Part shown: piece by piece, positions 5,727 to 12,117 of the stretch | Position numbering within the stretch: the first letter of the stretch is position 1 | Layout: each line of letters starts with the position of its first letter | Assembly (NCBI GenBank): GCA_030699205.1 | Contig: JAUYJY010000064.1 | Span: forward strand, 1-12,258 | Direction of reading: 5' to 3' | Origin: Candidatus Pacearchaeota archaeon | GTDB taxonomy: Archaea; Nanobdellota; Nanobdellia; Pacearchaeales; GW2011-AR1 | DNA: 12,258 nt | Position numbers and translations under genes: made by a program | The notes under the pieces: model-generated | Told to the model about the DNA's origin: nothing | The model's database searches: none | The model's input: only the letters and a program-made list of their open reading frames with translations

Positions 5727-7592
5727 ATGAAAAAAGAGAATAAATATTTAGTTGGATTTGCTGTTTTTATTTTTGCAGTGATTTTCATTGGGTCTTTTTA
5801 TGGGCTTAATGTTTTTGAATCTCCTCCTATTCCGGCTGTGGGGACAACTACATTAGAGCAGATGTATAGTATTTCAACAGGAAGTGAATCTTTTACCACA
5901 GAGCAGTTTGTTTCTGGAAATGTTTATGCTTTTGATGGTGCTGGAGGGTTTGCATGGGATTTTGATGGAGATAATAAAATGGAGTTGGTTTATTCAAATG
6001 GAGAAAGGTGGGGTTATATTGATGATGATGGGACTGAATTGATTTTTGATGATGGGCTCGGAACTTTGTCTTGGAGGGGGGATGGACCCCATGTTGTGAG
6101 AGTTGGAGAGAATAAGTATGTTGCAGTTGTTTTAGATGATTTTGCTTGCGGAATTGTAAATTGTCCTGCATGGTATCATCATAAATTTTTAAGTGTATAC
6201 TCAATGTTTGACGATGCAAATTATAATATGGGGCAGAAAATAGCCAGTGTGCAGTTTAATTCTGCAGTTTTGCCTGCAAACGCACCTGTTGGAATGTGGA
6301 CGTGGGGAGATGTTGTTGTTAATCCAGGAGAATCTGGGTTTGTTTTTGTAGGAGATAGAAATTTATTATATATGCAGAGGAATACAATTACAGTTGATTT
6401 AAATGGAATTATCAGTTTTACTTCGGGAATTGGGGAGATTATTACTCCTGATTTTATTTCCTGTCAGGGATGTGCTGTGAGGTCAAATGGAGTTTCAATG
6501 TATGAATTTTGCAGAGTTGATGAAAATGGAATCAATACTGGAAACTGCGAAGATTATCTTTTGACTAATGATATTCATAGAGTTTTTGATATGACTAAGG
6601 TTGCAAGTTGGCTTGATTTAAATGGTTTGAGGGTGCCCTATACTCATCCTGATTTGGTTTCTTCGGGACAGGAGTATCTGATGGATTGGAATTATGTTAC
6701 TGGAAAACACACTGATAGTTCTCTTGCATTTAATGCAGGGACTTATGAAGAGCCAGATTACAGACTTTTAGTTATGGATGATAATGGTGTTTTGGTTTCT
6801 GCACAAATTAATGTGGATATTAATGGGAATGTTGCATTAAGTCCTGCATGGGCTGGTTCACGAGGAGATTTGGGAATTGTTAAATGTAGTGCAAATGTTT
6901 GTGCTACAAATCCAACTACAACTACTTGCACTTGCGGGAATATAGATCCGGACTCTCTTGCACTTGGAAGATTGGATGGGCTTTCCGGAGGGCCTTATGT
7001 TGTTGATGGTGCTTTGGTATATGATGCAAAATCGGGAAATTTAGTTGCAGATATGAATTCTTTTGCAAGTTCTGAATCTGTGAAATATGCTTTGAATCAT
7101 CCTGAAATTACCGATGGTATTGTGAGGGATAATGATTTTGTTTTTAAGATTTCTTCTTTTTCTGGAGTGGATGTTTTACAACACGCTTATCCTGAAGTGG
7201 TGCAAGTAAGTTCTCCCGCATTAGGGAGTATTTTGAGATATGTGAGTCCGGGACCATTTAATCCTGCTTTGGAGCATACGTATGATTTGAATTATGGAGG
7301 GTATCCGAGGTCTACAGATGAGGGAATTGAAATAGATTCTTTGGGGAATGTTTATGTTAGATTTCTTAATTTTTGGGATCAACAGCATGTTTCTTTTTCG
7401 AAGTTTGTTGGAGAAGTTCCCATTTTAACTATTTCAAGTCAGGGAGAAAGAGATATGTTGCTTGCGAATTTACAGGAGGCATGGGTTGTAAGGGGGAGTG
7501 ATTCCTGGAAAGTTTGGGAAGATTTGGGTGCATTGCAGGCAGGACAAGGACCTGAAGCACCTTCTAATTTCGTAGCTGTTTTGAACCAGTAG
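5727..7592 (+). CDS. Large exported surface protein with FG-GAP-like segments
   Basis: The 621-aa product begins MKKENKYLVGF and has one hydrophobic segment (about 8-27), then a long exported region. Several stretches resemble calcium-binding FG-GAP/beta-propeller repeats: FAWDFDGDNKMELVYSNG (about 75-92), VDINGNVALS, and IDSLGNVYVRF near the end. Ten cysteines come in close pairs (FACGIVNC, SCQGC, KCSANVC, TCTC and one wider pair), suggesting disulfides; a threonine-rich stretch TNPTTTTCTC may be a linker. No C-terminal anchor is visible. The start is uncertain: ATG 5727 is chosen; a TTG at 5715 is in frame, and TATA-like sequences at 5681, 5690 and 5698 do not settle it. The role is likely surface or adhesion; the propeller assignment is inference. 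Confidence 0.75.
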   Translation: MKKENKYLVGFAVFIFAVIFIGSFYGLNVFESPPIPAVGTTTLEQMYSISTGSESFTTEQFVSGNVYAFDGAGGFAWDFDGDNKMELVYSNGERWGYIDDDGTELIFDDGLGTLSWRGDGPHVVRVGENKYVAVVLDDFACGIVNCPAWYHHKFLSVYSMFDDANYNMGQKIASVQFNSAVLPANAPVGMWTWGDVVVNPGESGFVFVGDRNLLYMQRNTITVDLNGIISFTSGIGEIITPDFISCQGCAVRSNGVSMYEFCRVDENGINTGNCEDYLLTNDIHRVFDMTKVASWLDLNGLRVPYTHPDLVSSGQEYLMDWNYVTGKHTDSSLAFNAGTYEEPDYRLLVMDDNGVLVSAQINVDINGNVALSPAWAGSRGDLGIVKCSANVCATNPTTTTCTCGNIDPDSLALGRLDGLSGGPYVVDGALVYDAKSGNLVADMNSFASSESVKYALNHPEITDGIVRDNDFVFKISSFSGVDVLQHAYPEVVQVSSPALGSILRYVSPGPFNPALEHTYDLNYGGYPRSTDEGIEIDSLGNVYVRFLNFWDQQHVSFSKFVGEVPILTISSQGERDMLLANLQEAWVVRGSDSWKVWEDLGALQAGQGPEAPSNFVAVLNQ

Positions 7593-7593
7593 A

Positions 7594-7601
7594 TTTAAAA
7601 T
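7594..7601 (+). promoter_or_regulatory. TATA box of the YdjM-like gene
   Basis: TTTAAAAT begins 29 nt before the ATG at 7623 and directly follows the preceding stop codon. Confidence 0.6.
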
Positions 7602-7622
7602 TTAGAATGCCTTTAAAATAAA

Positions 7623-8069
7623 ATGTTAAACAAAACACATATAGCCATAGGAATTTTAACGATGATTATTTTTTTGAAACATGTAGTTCATAAATGGATT
7701 TTTGTGGTTGTTTTTTTAATTGCCACTGTTCTTCCTAATATTGATAAGTTTATTTTTAATTCAAAAGGGGCGTTTCTTTTTAGGCCATTGAAAACTTTTA
7801 TTCATAGGGATTTGATACATAGCTTTACTTTTTGTTTGATAATAACTTTGTTTCTTGCATTTTATTGGCCATTATTGGCTTTTCCTTTCTTTTTAGGATA
7901 TGCATTGCATTTACTTGCCGATGCTTGGACGGTTGAAGGGATTAGGCCTTTCTGGCCTTTGAAGGCAGTTTCAAAGGGGAAGATTGAAGTTGGGGGAGCG
8001 ATGGAAGAAACTGTGTTTATGATTTTTGCTGTTTTAGATTTGATTTTTGCATTGACTTATTTTCTTTAA
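7623..8069 (+). CDS. YdjM/DUF457-type membrane-bound metal-dependent hydrolase
   Basis: This 148-aa integral membrane protein matches the YdjM/DUF457 family pattern. Conserved polar residues are H6 (NKTHIAIG), D41 (LPNIDKF), the pair H61 and H66 (HRDLIHS), then H96 and D100 (GYALHLLADAWTVEG) followed by WPL. These residues are thought to bind metal in the family; the physiological substrate is not established in general. About four hydrophobic segments are visible (12-38, 68-92, 96-103 region, 128-148). Length is typical of the short archaeal forms. It has its own promoter and stands 30 bp after the large exported protein. Confidence 0.82.
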   Translation: MLNKTHIAIGILTMIIFLKHVVHKWIFVVVFLIATVLPNIDKFIFNSKGAFLFRPLKTFIHRDLIHSFTFCLIITLFLAFYWPLLAFPFFLGYALHLLADAWTVEGIRPFWPLKAVSKGKIEVGGAMEETVFMIFAVLDLIFALTYFL

Positions 8070-8392
8070 TTTCTTTCTGCTTTTAGAAATTATTTGGGGA
8101 GTGGAATGTGAGTTATATGGAGAATTAAATGATTTTGAGTTTCTGCTGGTTAGTAAATGTATAAATACATACTCAAATTAAATGCGTTCACTATATTGCG
8201 GGGGGGTTTTTTTAAGGATTTTTATTTTTTGTTCTGTGAAACTGAATGGCTTTGAAACAGACGCAGGCTTTCAAGTCGTGGTGAATACAGAGAGTTTGTG
8301 ATATTCTGATTTGGAGTGTTTAAAATAAAACTTGGTTTTAAGAAATGGATGAGTTTGCGGTTGATTGACTTGTATGTTTTAGTGCTGAAATC
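8070..8392. other. Gap before radA with an orphan promoter
   Basis: No gene of confident identity is seen. A good TATA box (TATAAATA, 8160-8167) is followed by the run G7T7 (8200-8213) and a moderately GC-rich stretch (about 8236-8295). A 39-codon frame starts at ATG 8182, but that ATG is only 22 nt from the start of the box, so the predicted RNA start (about 8188) falls after it. A second TATA-like box (TTTAAAAT, 8319-8326) precedes a seven-codon frame at 8345. A small non-coding RNA or a radA leader is possible. Confidence 0.4.
8160..8167 (+). promoter_or_regulatory. Orphan TATA box
   Basis: TATAAATA is the closest match to the archaeal TATA consensus in the window, but no confident gene begins 28-30 nt downstream. 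Confidence 0.45.
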
Positions 8393-8400
8393 TTTATATA
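8393..8400 (+). promoter_or_regulatory. TATA box of radA
   Basis: TTTATATA starts 29 nt before the ATG at 8422. Spacing implies a leaderless radA message. Confidence 0.7.
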
Positions 8401-8421
8401 TTGGGCTGTTTGGAATAGATT

Positions 8422-10932
8422 ATGGCGAAGAAGGAAGAAAAGGAAAATACTGGCGAGGTGGAAGAAGCTAAGTTGACGGATATTCCTGGAATTGGGCCCG
8501 GGACTGTTGCGAAGCTTGAGGCTGCGGGAATTTATGATTTGATGGGTGTTGCTGTTATGAGCCCTTCTGCACTTTCTGAATTGGCTGGTTTGGGGGAGGC
8601 GGTTGCGAGAAAAGCAATTCAGGCGGCAAGAGGTATGATGAGTCTTGGATTTATGGACGGGGCTGAATTTGCGAAGAGCAGGGAGAATATAGGATATATT
8701 ACGACAGGGAGCAAGAATTTAGACGGGCTTTTGGGTGGAAGGGGGATTGAAGGAGGTGCTTTAACCGAAGCATATGGAGCTTTTTCGAGTGGAAAATGTT
8801 TAAGCAAGGACACTGATGTTTCTTATTTTAATGACACAAGAATGCATGTAGAATCAATTGAGGAAACTTATAATAAATATAAGAATTTAAACGGAGAAAC
8901 GGGGTTTGAAGATGGTTTGGTTGTGCCTGTTTCAACCGTAAAAGTTTTGGCATGGCATAATGGAATATTGAATGTTGTTAATGCAAGCAATCTTTACAAA
9001 GAGAAAGTAAAGAAGATTTTTGTTGTTAAGACTAAGCGTGGGAGAGTTTTGAAGATCACTGGAAACCATCAATTATTAAGTTTTGAAGGCGGGATTAATT
9101 GGAAGAAGACTTTTTTATTGAAAAGGGGGGACCCAATTGCTTGTCCGAGGGAGATTAACTTAACCACAGAAAAAGTTTATGATGAAGATGACGCTTATTT
9201 TTTGGGATTGTTTACTGCAGAGGGAACTAAAAACCCCTTTTCTATCACAATTGCCGAGGAGGGCATAAAAGATTGGCTTTGCAGTTATATTTCAAGGAAG
9301 TTTGGGTATGTTCCGACCGTGAGAAAGAGAATTATTGAAGGGAGAATTCCTTTGTATATTATACAATTCAGGAATAGCACGAGAGTAATCATGGATGGTC
9401 TTGACAAGAGTGATTCTTCCACCAAATTTGTTCCAGAGGGGATATTTTTATCTAATAGAAGTGTTGTTTCTTCTTTCTTGGGGGGTTATTTTGATGGTGA
9501 TGCAGAGGTTTCAAAGAATATTTCAGTTACAACAAAGAGCAGGAAACTTGCGACTCAAATTACTTACTTATTGCTTAGGTTGGGGATAAGTTCTACCATG
9601 GGGGAAAGAACCGCAGGAAATAGGGGAGAGAAATTTAAAGTTGTAAGAATTTGCGGGGAAGATAGGGAGAAACTCAAGGACATAAAAACGAAGATTAAAA
9701 AATTCGAAGGTGTTAGCAAAAGTAGCCTTTATGGATACCCAAGAAAAATAGTTTCTCTTATAGCTGATTTGTATAAAGAAAGTTTAGGAGGTAATCGGGG
9801 CAATTTAAGGAAAGTTGTTGGGAAAGTGAATAGTCCAATTACTGCTTATCAAAATCTTACAAACAGATCTATGGCCGAGGTTATAAACGAAAAAACTTTA
9901 GATTCAATTGAAAAGATATTTTTTGAACAAAAGAGTGAATTTATTAAGATGATTAAGGATTTAGAATCTTTAAACTTTTCTATCGATTTACTTAAACAAA
10001 TTTATCCCAAACTACCCTTTGCGTTTAATACATTAGCTGAAAATATGGGTGTGAGGAAGTCTACAATGAGGAATTACTATCTTAGAGAAATTCCAAGAAA
10101 CAAGATTGATATTCTAAGAAATTTAATAATAAATGAATTGAAGGTCAGGGTTGATACGATTTGTCTGGCTTTGGAAATTATAGCGGAGATAAGAATCTTT
10201 AGTTGGGATGTTGTTGAGTCTATTGAAGTTGTGGACTATGATGATTATGTGTATGATTTTGTGGTTCCTGAAGGACATTCTTTTGTTGGAGGAAACATGC
10301 CTACGATGATGCATAATTCTCAGTTAGCTTTTTCTCTTGCTGTTAATGTTCAATTGCCTAAAGAACAAGGCGGTTTGAATGGAAAGGCAGTTTTTATCGA
10401 TACTGAAGGGACTTTTTCTCCTTCCAGAATAAGGCAAATTGCAGAGGGATTTGAAGCCAATCCTGAAAAAGTTTTGAAAAATATTTTGGTTGCGAGAGCT
10501 TTTAATGCAGACCATCAGATTTTACTTTTGGATAAAATTACAGAACTTATTAAAGAAAAAAATGAACCTATAAAATTAGTTATAGTAGATTCATTGACTG
10601 CACATTTCAGGGCAGAATTTTCAGGGAGGGGACAATTAGCGGATAGACAGCAGAAATTAAATAAATATCTTCATCAGCTTACTCGGTTGGCGGAACAGCA
10701 TAAGGTTGCGATTTATGTTACTAATCAAGTTATTTCAAATCCTGCGATGATGTTTGGAGATCCTACGACGCATGTGGGAGGGAATATTGTTGGTCATGCG
10801 GCGAAGGTGAGAATTTATTTAAGAAGAGGAAAGCAGGGAAGCAGAGTTGCAAAGATGATTGATTCTCCTGATTTGCCAGATAGTGAAGCAATATTTTTTG
10901 TTACAGAGGCAGGAGTAAAGGATGAGATTTGA
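8422..10932 (+). CDS. radA: DNA repair and recombination protein RadA, with intein
   Basis: The 836-aa precursor is RadA, the archaeal RAD51/RecA homologue that forms filaments on single-stranded DNA and drives strand exchange. Removing the intein leaves 329 aa, a normal RadA. The N-terminus has the helix-hairpin-helix region (LTDIPGIGPGTVAKLEAAGI, 18-37) and a polymerisation-type segment (LGFMDGAEF). Walker A is split by the intein: GAFSSGK (119-125) joins SQLAFSLAV after splicing. Walker B is LVIVDS (719-724), followed by RAEFSGRGQLADRQQKLN, then NQVISNPAMMFGD and THVGGNIVGHAAKVRIYLRR near the end. The P-loop differs from the usual archaeal GEFGSGKT: A replaces E, S replaces G, and S replaces T. 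A small cysteine protein gene follows after 58 bp. Confidence 0.96.
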   Translation: MAKKEEKENTGEVEEAKLTDIPGIGPGTVAKLEAAGIYDLMGVAVMSPSALSELAGLGEAVARKAIQAARGMMSLGFMDGAEFAKSRENIGYITTGSKNLDGLLGGRGIEGGALTEAYGAFSSGKCLSKDTDVSYFNDTRMHVESIEETYNKYKNLNGETGFEDGLVVPVSTVKVLAWHNGILNVVNASNLYKEKVKKIFVVKTKRGRVLKITGNHQLLSFEGGINWKKTFLLKRGDPIACPREINLTTEKVYDEDDAYFLGLFTAEGTKNPFSITIAEEGIKDWLCSYISRKFGYVPTVRKRIIEGRIPLYIIQFRNSTRVIMDGLDKSDSSTKFVPEGIFLSNRSVVSSFLGGYFDGDAEVSKNISVTTKSRKLATQITYLLLRLGISSTMGERTAGNRGEKFKVVRICGEDREKLKDIKTKIKKFEGVSKSSLYGYPRKIVSLIADLYKESLGGNRGNLRKVVGKVNSPITAYQNLTNRSMAEVINEKTLDSIEKIFFEQKSEFIKMIKDLESLNFSIDLLKQIYPKLPFAFNTLAENMGVRKSTMRNYYLREIPRNKIDILRNLIINELKVRVDTICLALEIIAEIRIFSWDVVESIEVVDYDDYVYDFVVPEGHSFVGGNMPTMMHNSQLAFSLAVNVQLPKEQGGLNGKAVFIDTEGTFSPSRIRQIAEGFEANPEKVLKNILVARAFNADHQILLLDKITELIKEKNEPIKLVIVDSLTAHFRAEFSGRGQLADRQQKLNKYLHQLTRLAEQHKVAIYVTNQVISNPAMMFGDPTTHVGGNIVGHAAKVRIYLRRGKQGSRVAKMIDSPDLPDSEAIFFVTEAGVKDEI
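8797..10317 (+). mobile_element. RadA intein with LAGLIDADG homing endonuclease (507 aa)
   Basis: An in-frame protein intron occupies residues 126-632 of the RadA precursor, inserted between K125 and S633 in the Walker A loop, the same place known for Pyrococcus RadA inteins. Splicing residues look intact: C126 at position 1 (CLSKDTDV), block B TGNH (213-216), block F VYDFVVPEGHSFVGGN (610-625), penultimate H631, terminal N632, and S633 as the +1 nucleophile. The endonuclease has two dodecapeptide motifs, YFLGLFTAEG (259-268, acid E267) and FLGGYFDGDA (352-361, acid D360), so both catalytic acids are kept. Residues about 530-570 (LAENMGVRKSTMRNYYL) resemble a helix-turn-helix. Self-splicing and homing are inferred from intact motifs. 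Confidence 0.95.
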
Positions 10933-10961
10933 ATGCGGAATTAAGATGAAAAATAATTTAA

Positions 10962-10969
10962 TTTTTAAT
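10962..10969 (+). promoter_or_regulatory. TATA box of the small cysteine protein gene
   Basis: TTTTTAAT begins 29 nt before the ATG at 10991. A purine run GGAAGGGGAA also precedes the ATG and could act as a ribosome binding site if transcription continues from radA. Confidence 0.5.
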
Positions 10970-10990
10970 GTTTTTGGAAGGGGAATTTAG

Positions 10991-11185
10991 ATGGGAGATT
11001 CTTCTTGTCAGTATTATTTAGCTGGATATTGCATATTATTGAAGGTTGTTGATGGAAGATCTACTAGGTGTCCTGTTGATTTTTATAGGGAGTGTATTCA
11101 TTATAATGTTGAAATGGAGTGGAGAGAGATGGCAGAGAGAAGGTTATTAGAAGAGAGGGGGAATTTAAGGGATAGGGAAGTTTGA
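10991..11185 (+). CDS. Small four-cysteine protein, possible zinc finger
   Basis: The 64-aa protein has four cysteines in the N-terminal half (C6, C14, C27, C35), spaced C-x7-C-x12-C-x7-C, with H37 next to the last one (YRECIHYN). The regular spacing fits a small zinc- or iron-sulfur-binding knuckle. The rest is a charged helix rich in glutamate and arginine (EWREMAERRLLEERGNLRDR). I recognise no named family. It starts 58 bp after radA with a well-placed TATA box; a link with recombination is only suggested by position. Confidence 0.65.
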   Translation: MGDSSCQYYLAGYCILLKVVDGRSTRCPVDFYRECIHYNVEMEWREMAERRLLEERGNLRDREV

Positions 11186-11303
11186 TGATTGGTAAAGATT
11201 TGAGTTTATTGGGTTTTGAGGGGGGTAGGGATTTGAGTTTATTTATGGGATTTGAGTTTTTTTATGGGGTGAAGGTTTAAAATAAAAAAATCTCTTATGG
11301 GGA
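11186..11303. other. Intergenic stretch with short repeats and a copied promoter
   Basis: It opens with three imperfect copies of GATTTGAGTTTATT (11197-11210, 11230-11243, 11249-11262), irregularly spaced by 33 and 19 bp. It continues with the duplicated promoter segment 11260-11292. No gene lies before the 39-codon frame at 11304. Confidence 0.55.
11260..11292 (+). promoter_or_regulatory. Duplicated copy of the M24 gene promoter
   Basis: It matches 4201-4233 at 31 of 33 positions. Its TATA box TTTAAAAT (11276-11283) begins 28 nt before the ATG at 11304, exactly the distance found at the original site (4217 to 4245). It should therefore be able to start transcription of the RPA-derived fragment. 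Confidence 0.7.
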
Positions 11304-11404
11304 ATGGAAAAAGTTTTTTTGGGGAATTTTAGGAATAATAGTTTTACAAACAGCATTGAGATGACTGCTAATGATGTTGAAGATGTGAATGTTGATGAGG
11401 CTAT
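11295..11404 (+). pseudogene. Copied 3' fragment of the RPA gene
   Basis: It matches 3247-3356 at 108 of 110 positions (mismatches at 11299 and 11401). It carries RPA codons about 253-289, the end of the second OB fold and most of the C-terminal tail. The copy ends within three bases of the left boundary of the MITE-like element (11402), and nothing of RPA is found on the far side of that element. High identity means the copying is recent or the copy is maintained. Confidence 0.9.
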
Positions 11405-11423
11405 AGCAGAAGACAAAATATAG
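11304..11423 (+). CDS. Chimeric 39-codon frame: RPA tail ending in MITE sequence
   Basis: Within the copied RPA fragment, the internal methionine codon of the original frame (MEKVFLGNF) now lies 28 nt downstream of the copied TATA box, the position of a leaderless start. The frame runs through RPA sequence (SIEMTANDVEDVNVDEA) and crosses into the MITE, which supplies IAEDKI and the TAG stop (11421-11423). The peptide would be the last strand and acidic tail of the second OB fold without the DNA-binding core. Expression is unproven; it may be an accident of rearrangement. Confidence 0.4.
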   Translation: MEKVFLGNFRNNSFTNSIEMTANDVEDVNVDEAIAEDKI

Positions 11424-11587
11424 ATAATTCTGATAATTGGAACACTATTTGTCCAGAATTCTCTATCTGTACAATTCTGAAAACAATTGTGCTAATCAAC
11501 AGAATTGTCCATATTTTGAACAGATTATTGTTCTTCCGCTAATAGTCTAAGACAAATACCTTTAAATTATAAATGTCTTAGACTATA
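11402..11587 (+). mobile_element. MITE-like element, complete 186-bp copy
   Basis: The only copy complete inside the window. Its ends are imperfect inverted repeats: TATAGCAGAAGACA on the left and TGTCTTAGACTATA on the right, 11 of 14 positions matching. Both ends carry TATA, consistent with a TA target site as used by Tc1/mariner-IS630-type transposases, though a target duplication cannot be separated from the ends. It has no open frame, so movement would need a transposase elsewhere. Internally it has a 13-bp perfect hairpin at the right end (11542-11554 with 11574-11586), an inverted pair ACAATTCTG / CAGAATTGT (11471-11479, 11500-11508), and pairing between the left end and 11528-11541. 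It differs from the copy split between the window ends at four positions. Confidence 0.82.
11561..11574 (+). promoter_or_regulatory. TATA-like sequence inside the MITE, facing the 11593 gene
   Basis: TTTAAATTATAAAT lies mostly in the loop of the right-end hairpin. Its possible boxes begin 26-32 nt before the ATG at 11593, spanning the spacing seen at other genes. The MITE may therefore provide the promoter of the gene that follows. Confidence 0.45.
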
Positions 11588-11592
11588 GGACT

Positions 11593-12111
11593 ATGGCTGG
11601 AGATTTGCAATATGTGGGGAGTTCTGGGCGTGTGATTGCTTCTTTGGAAATGGCTTTTGAAAATGTTATTGAATCTTCTGCGAGGTATCATGCTCTTTTG
11701 AATAACTTAGTGGGGGATGGATTTCCTAGTTATTATATAACTTCTTTAAATCTTGCTGTTTCTTCTTTAGTGTCTTTAAGGCATATTCCCGATTTTTTAA
11801 TTGGGGGTGCTAGGGGTTTGGTTTATGATGTTACTGGTGCATTCAGAAAAAGAATTTATGCTTTTCTTATGGGTGGACGAGAGCACTCTTTGAATGGGGT
11901 AGGGGCAAGTGAATTTTTACGGGCGAGAAATGCAAGGAGCATTGCAGAAAGAGCTGGATGGCCTGCAATACTTGCGAGGCGTATAGAACCAGATAGCGAA
12001 TTGGAAAGAAGGATGATGGAGAGGTTAGAAAATTATTTTATCTTTACTGATAATCCGAGGGAATTTTTAGAAGGCATTGTTGAATGGGGAAATGGGGGGC
12101 AAGGGGGTTAG
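11593..12111 (+). CDS. Unrecognised 172-aa protein between two MITE copies
   Basis: I do not recognise a family. The protein is predicted mostly helical and is arginine-rich in its second half (FLRARNARSIAERAGWPAILARRIEP, near 108-133, then a charged helix SELERRMMERLENY). No DDE, tyrosine-recombinase, HNH or nuclease motif is visible, nor is there a signal peptide; a moderately hydrophobic stretch LNLAVSSLVSLRHIPDFLIG (53-72) is too broken for a clear membrane segment. The ATG is six bases after the complete MITE, and the stop is six bases before the next copy. Its base composition is less AT-rich than many neighbours. It could be a passenger gene carried by paired elements, or a chromosomal gene flanked by insertions. 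Confidence 0.7.
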   Translation: MAGDLQYVGSSGRVIASLEMAFENVIESSARYHALLNNLVGDGFPSYYITSLNLAVSSLVSLRHIPDFLIGGARGLVYDVTGAFRKRIYAFLMGGREHSLNGVGASEFLRARNARSIAERAGWPAILARRIEPDSELERRMMERLENYFIFTDNPREFLEGIVEWGNGGQGG

Positions 12112-12117
12112 AACAGA

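Noticed and set aside
5893..6219. Minus-strand frame inside the large exported protein gene
   Set aside because: Histidine- and glutamine-rich composition is the mirror of the real coding strand; no start signals.
8182..8301. 39-codon frame behind the orphan TATA box as a real gene
   Set aside because: Its ATG would lie upstream of the predicted transcription start, the G7T7 run is atypical for coding DNA, and there is no ribosome binding site.
11593..12111. The gene between the repeats as their transposase or integrase
   Set aside because: No DDE triad, HUH or tyrosine-recombinase signature can be seen in the 172 residues, and the length is short.
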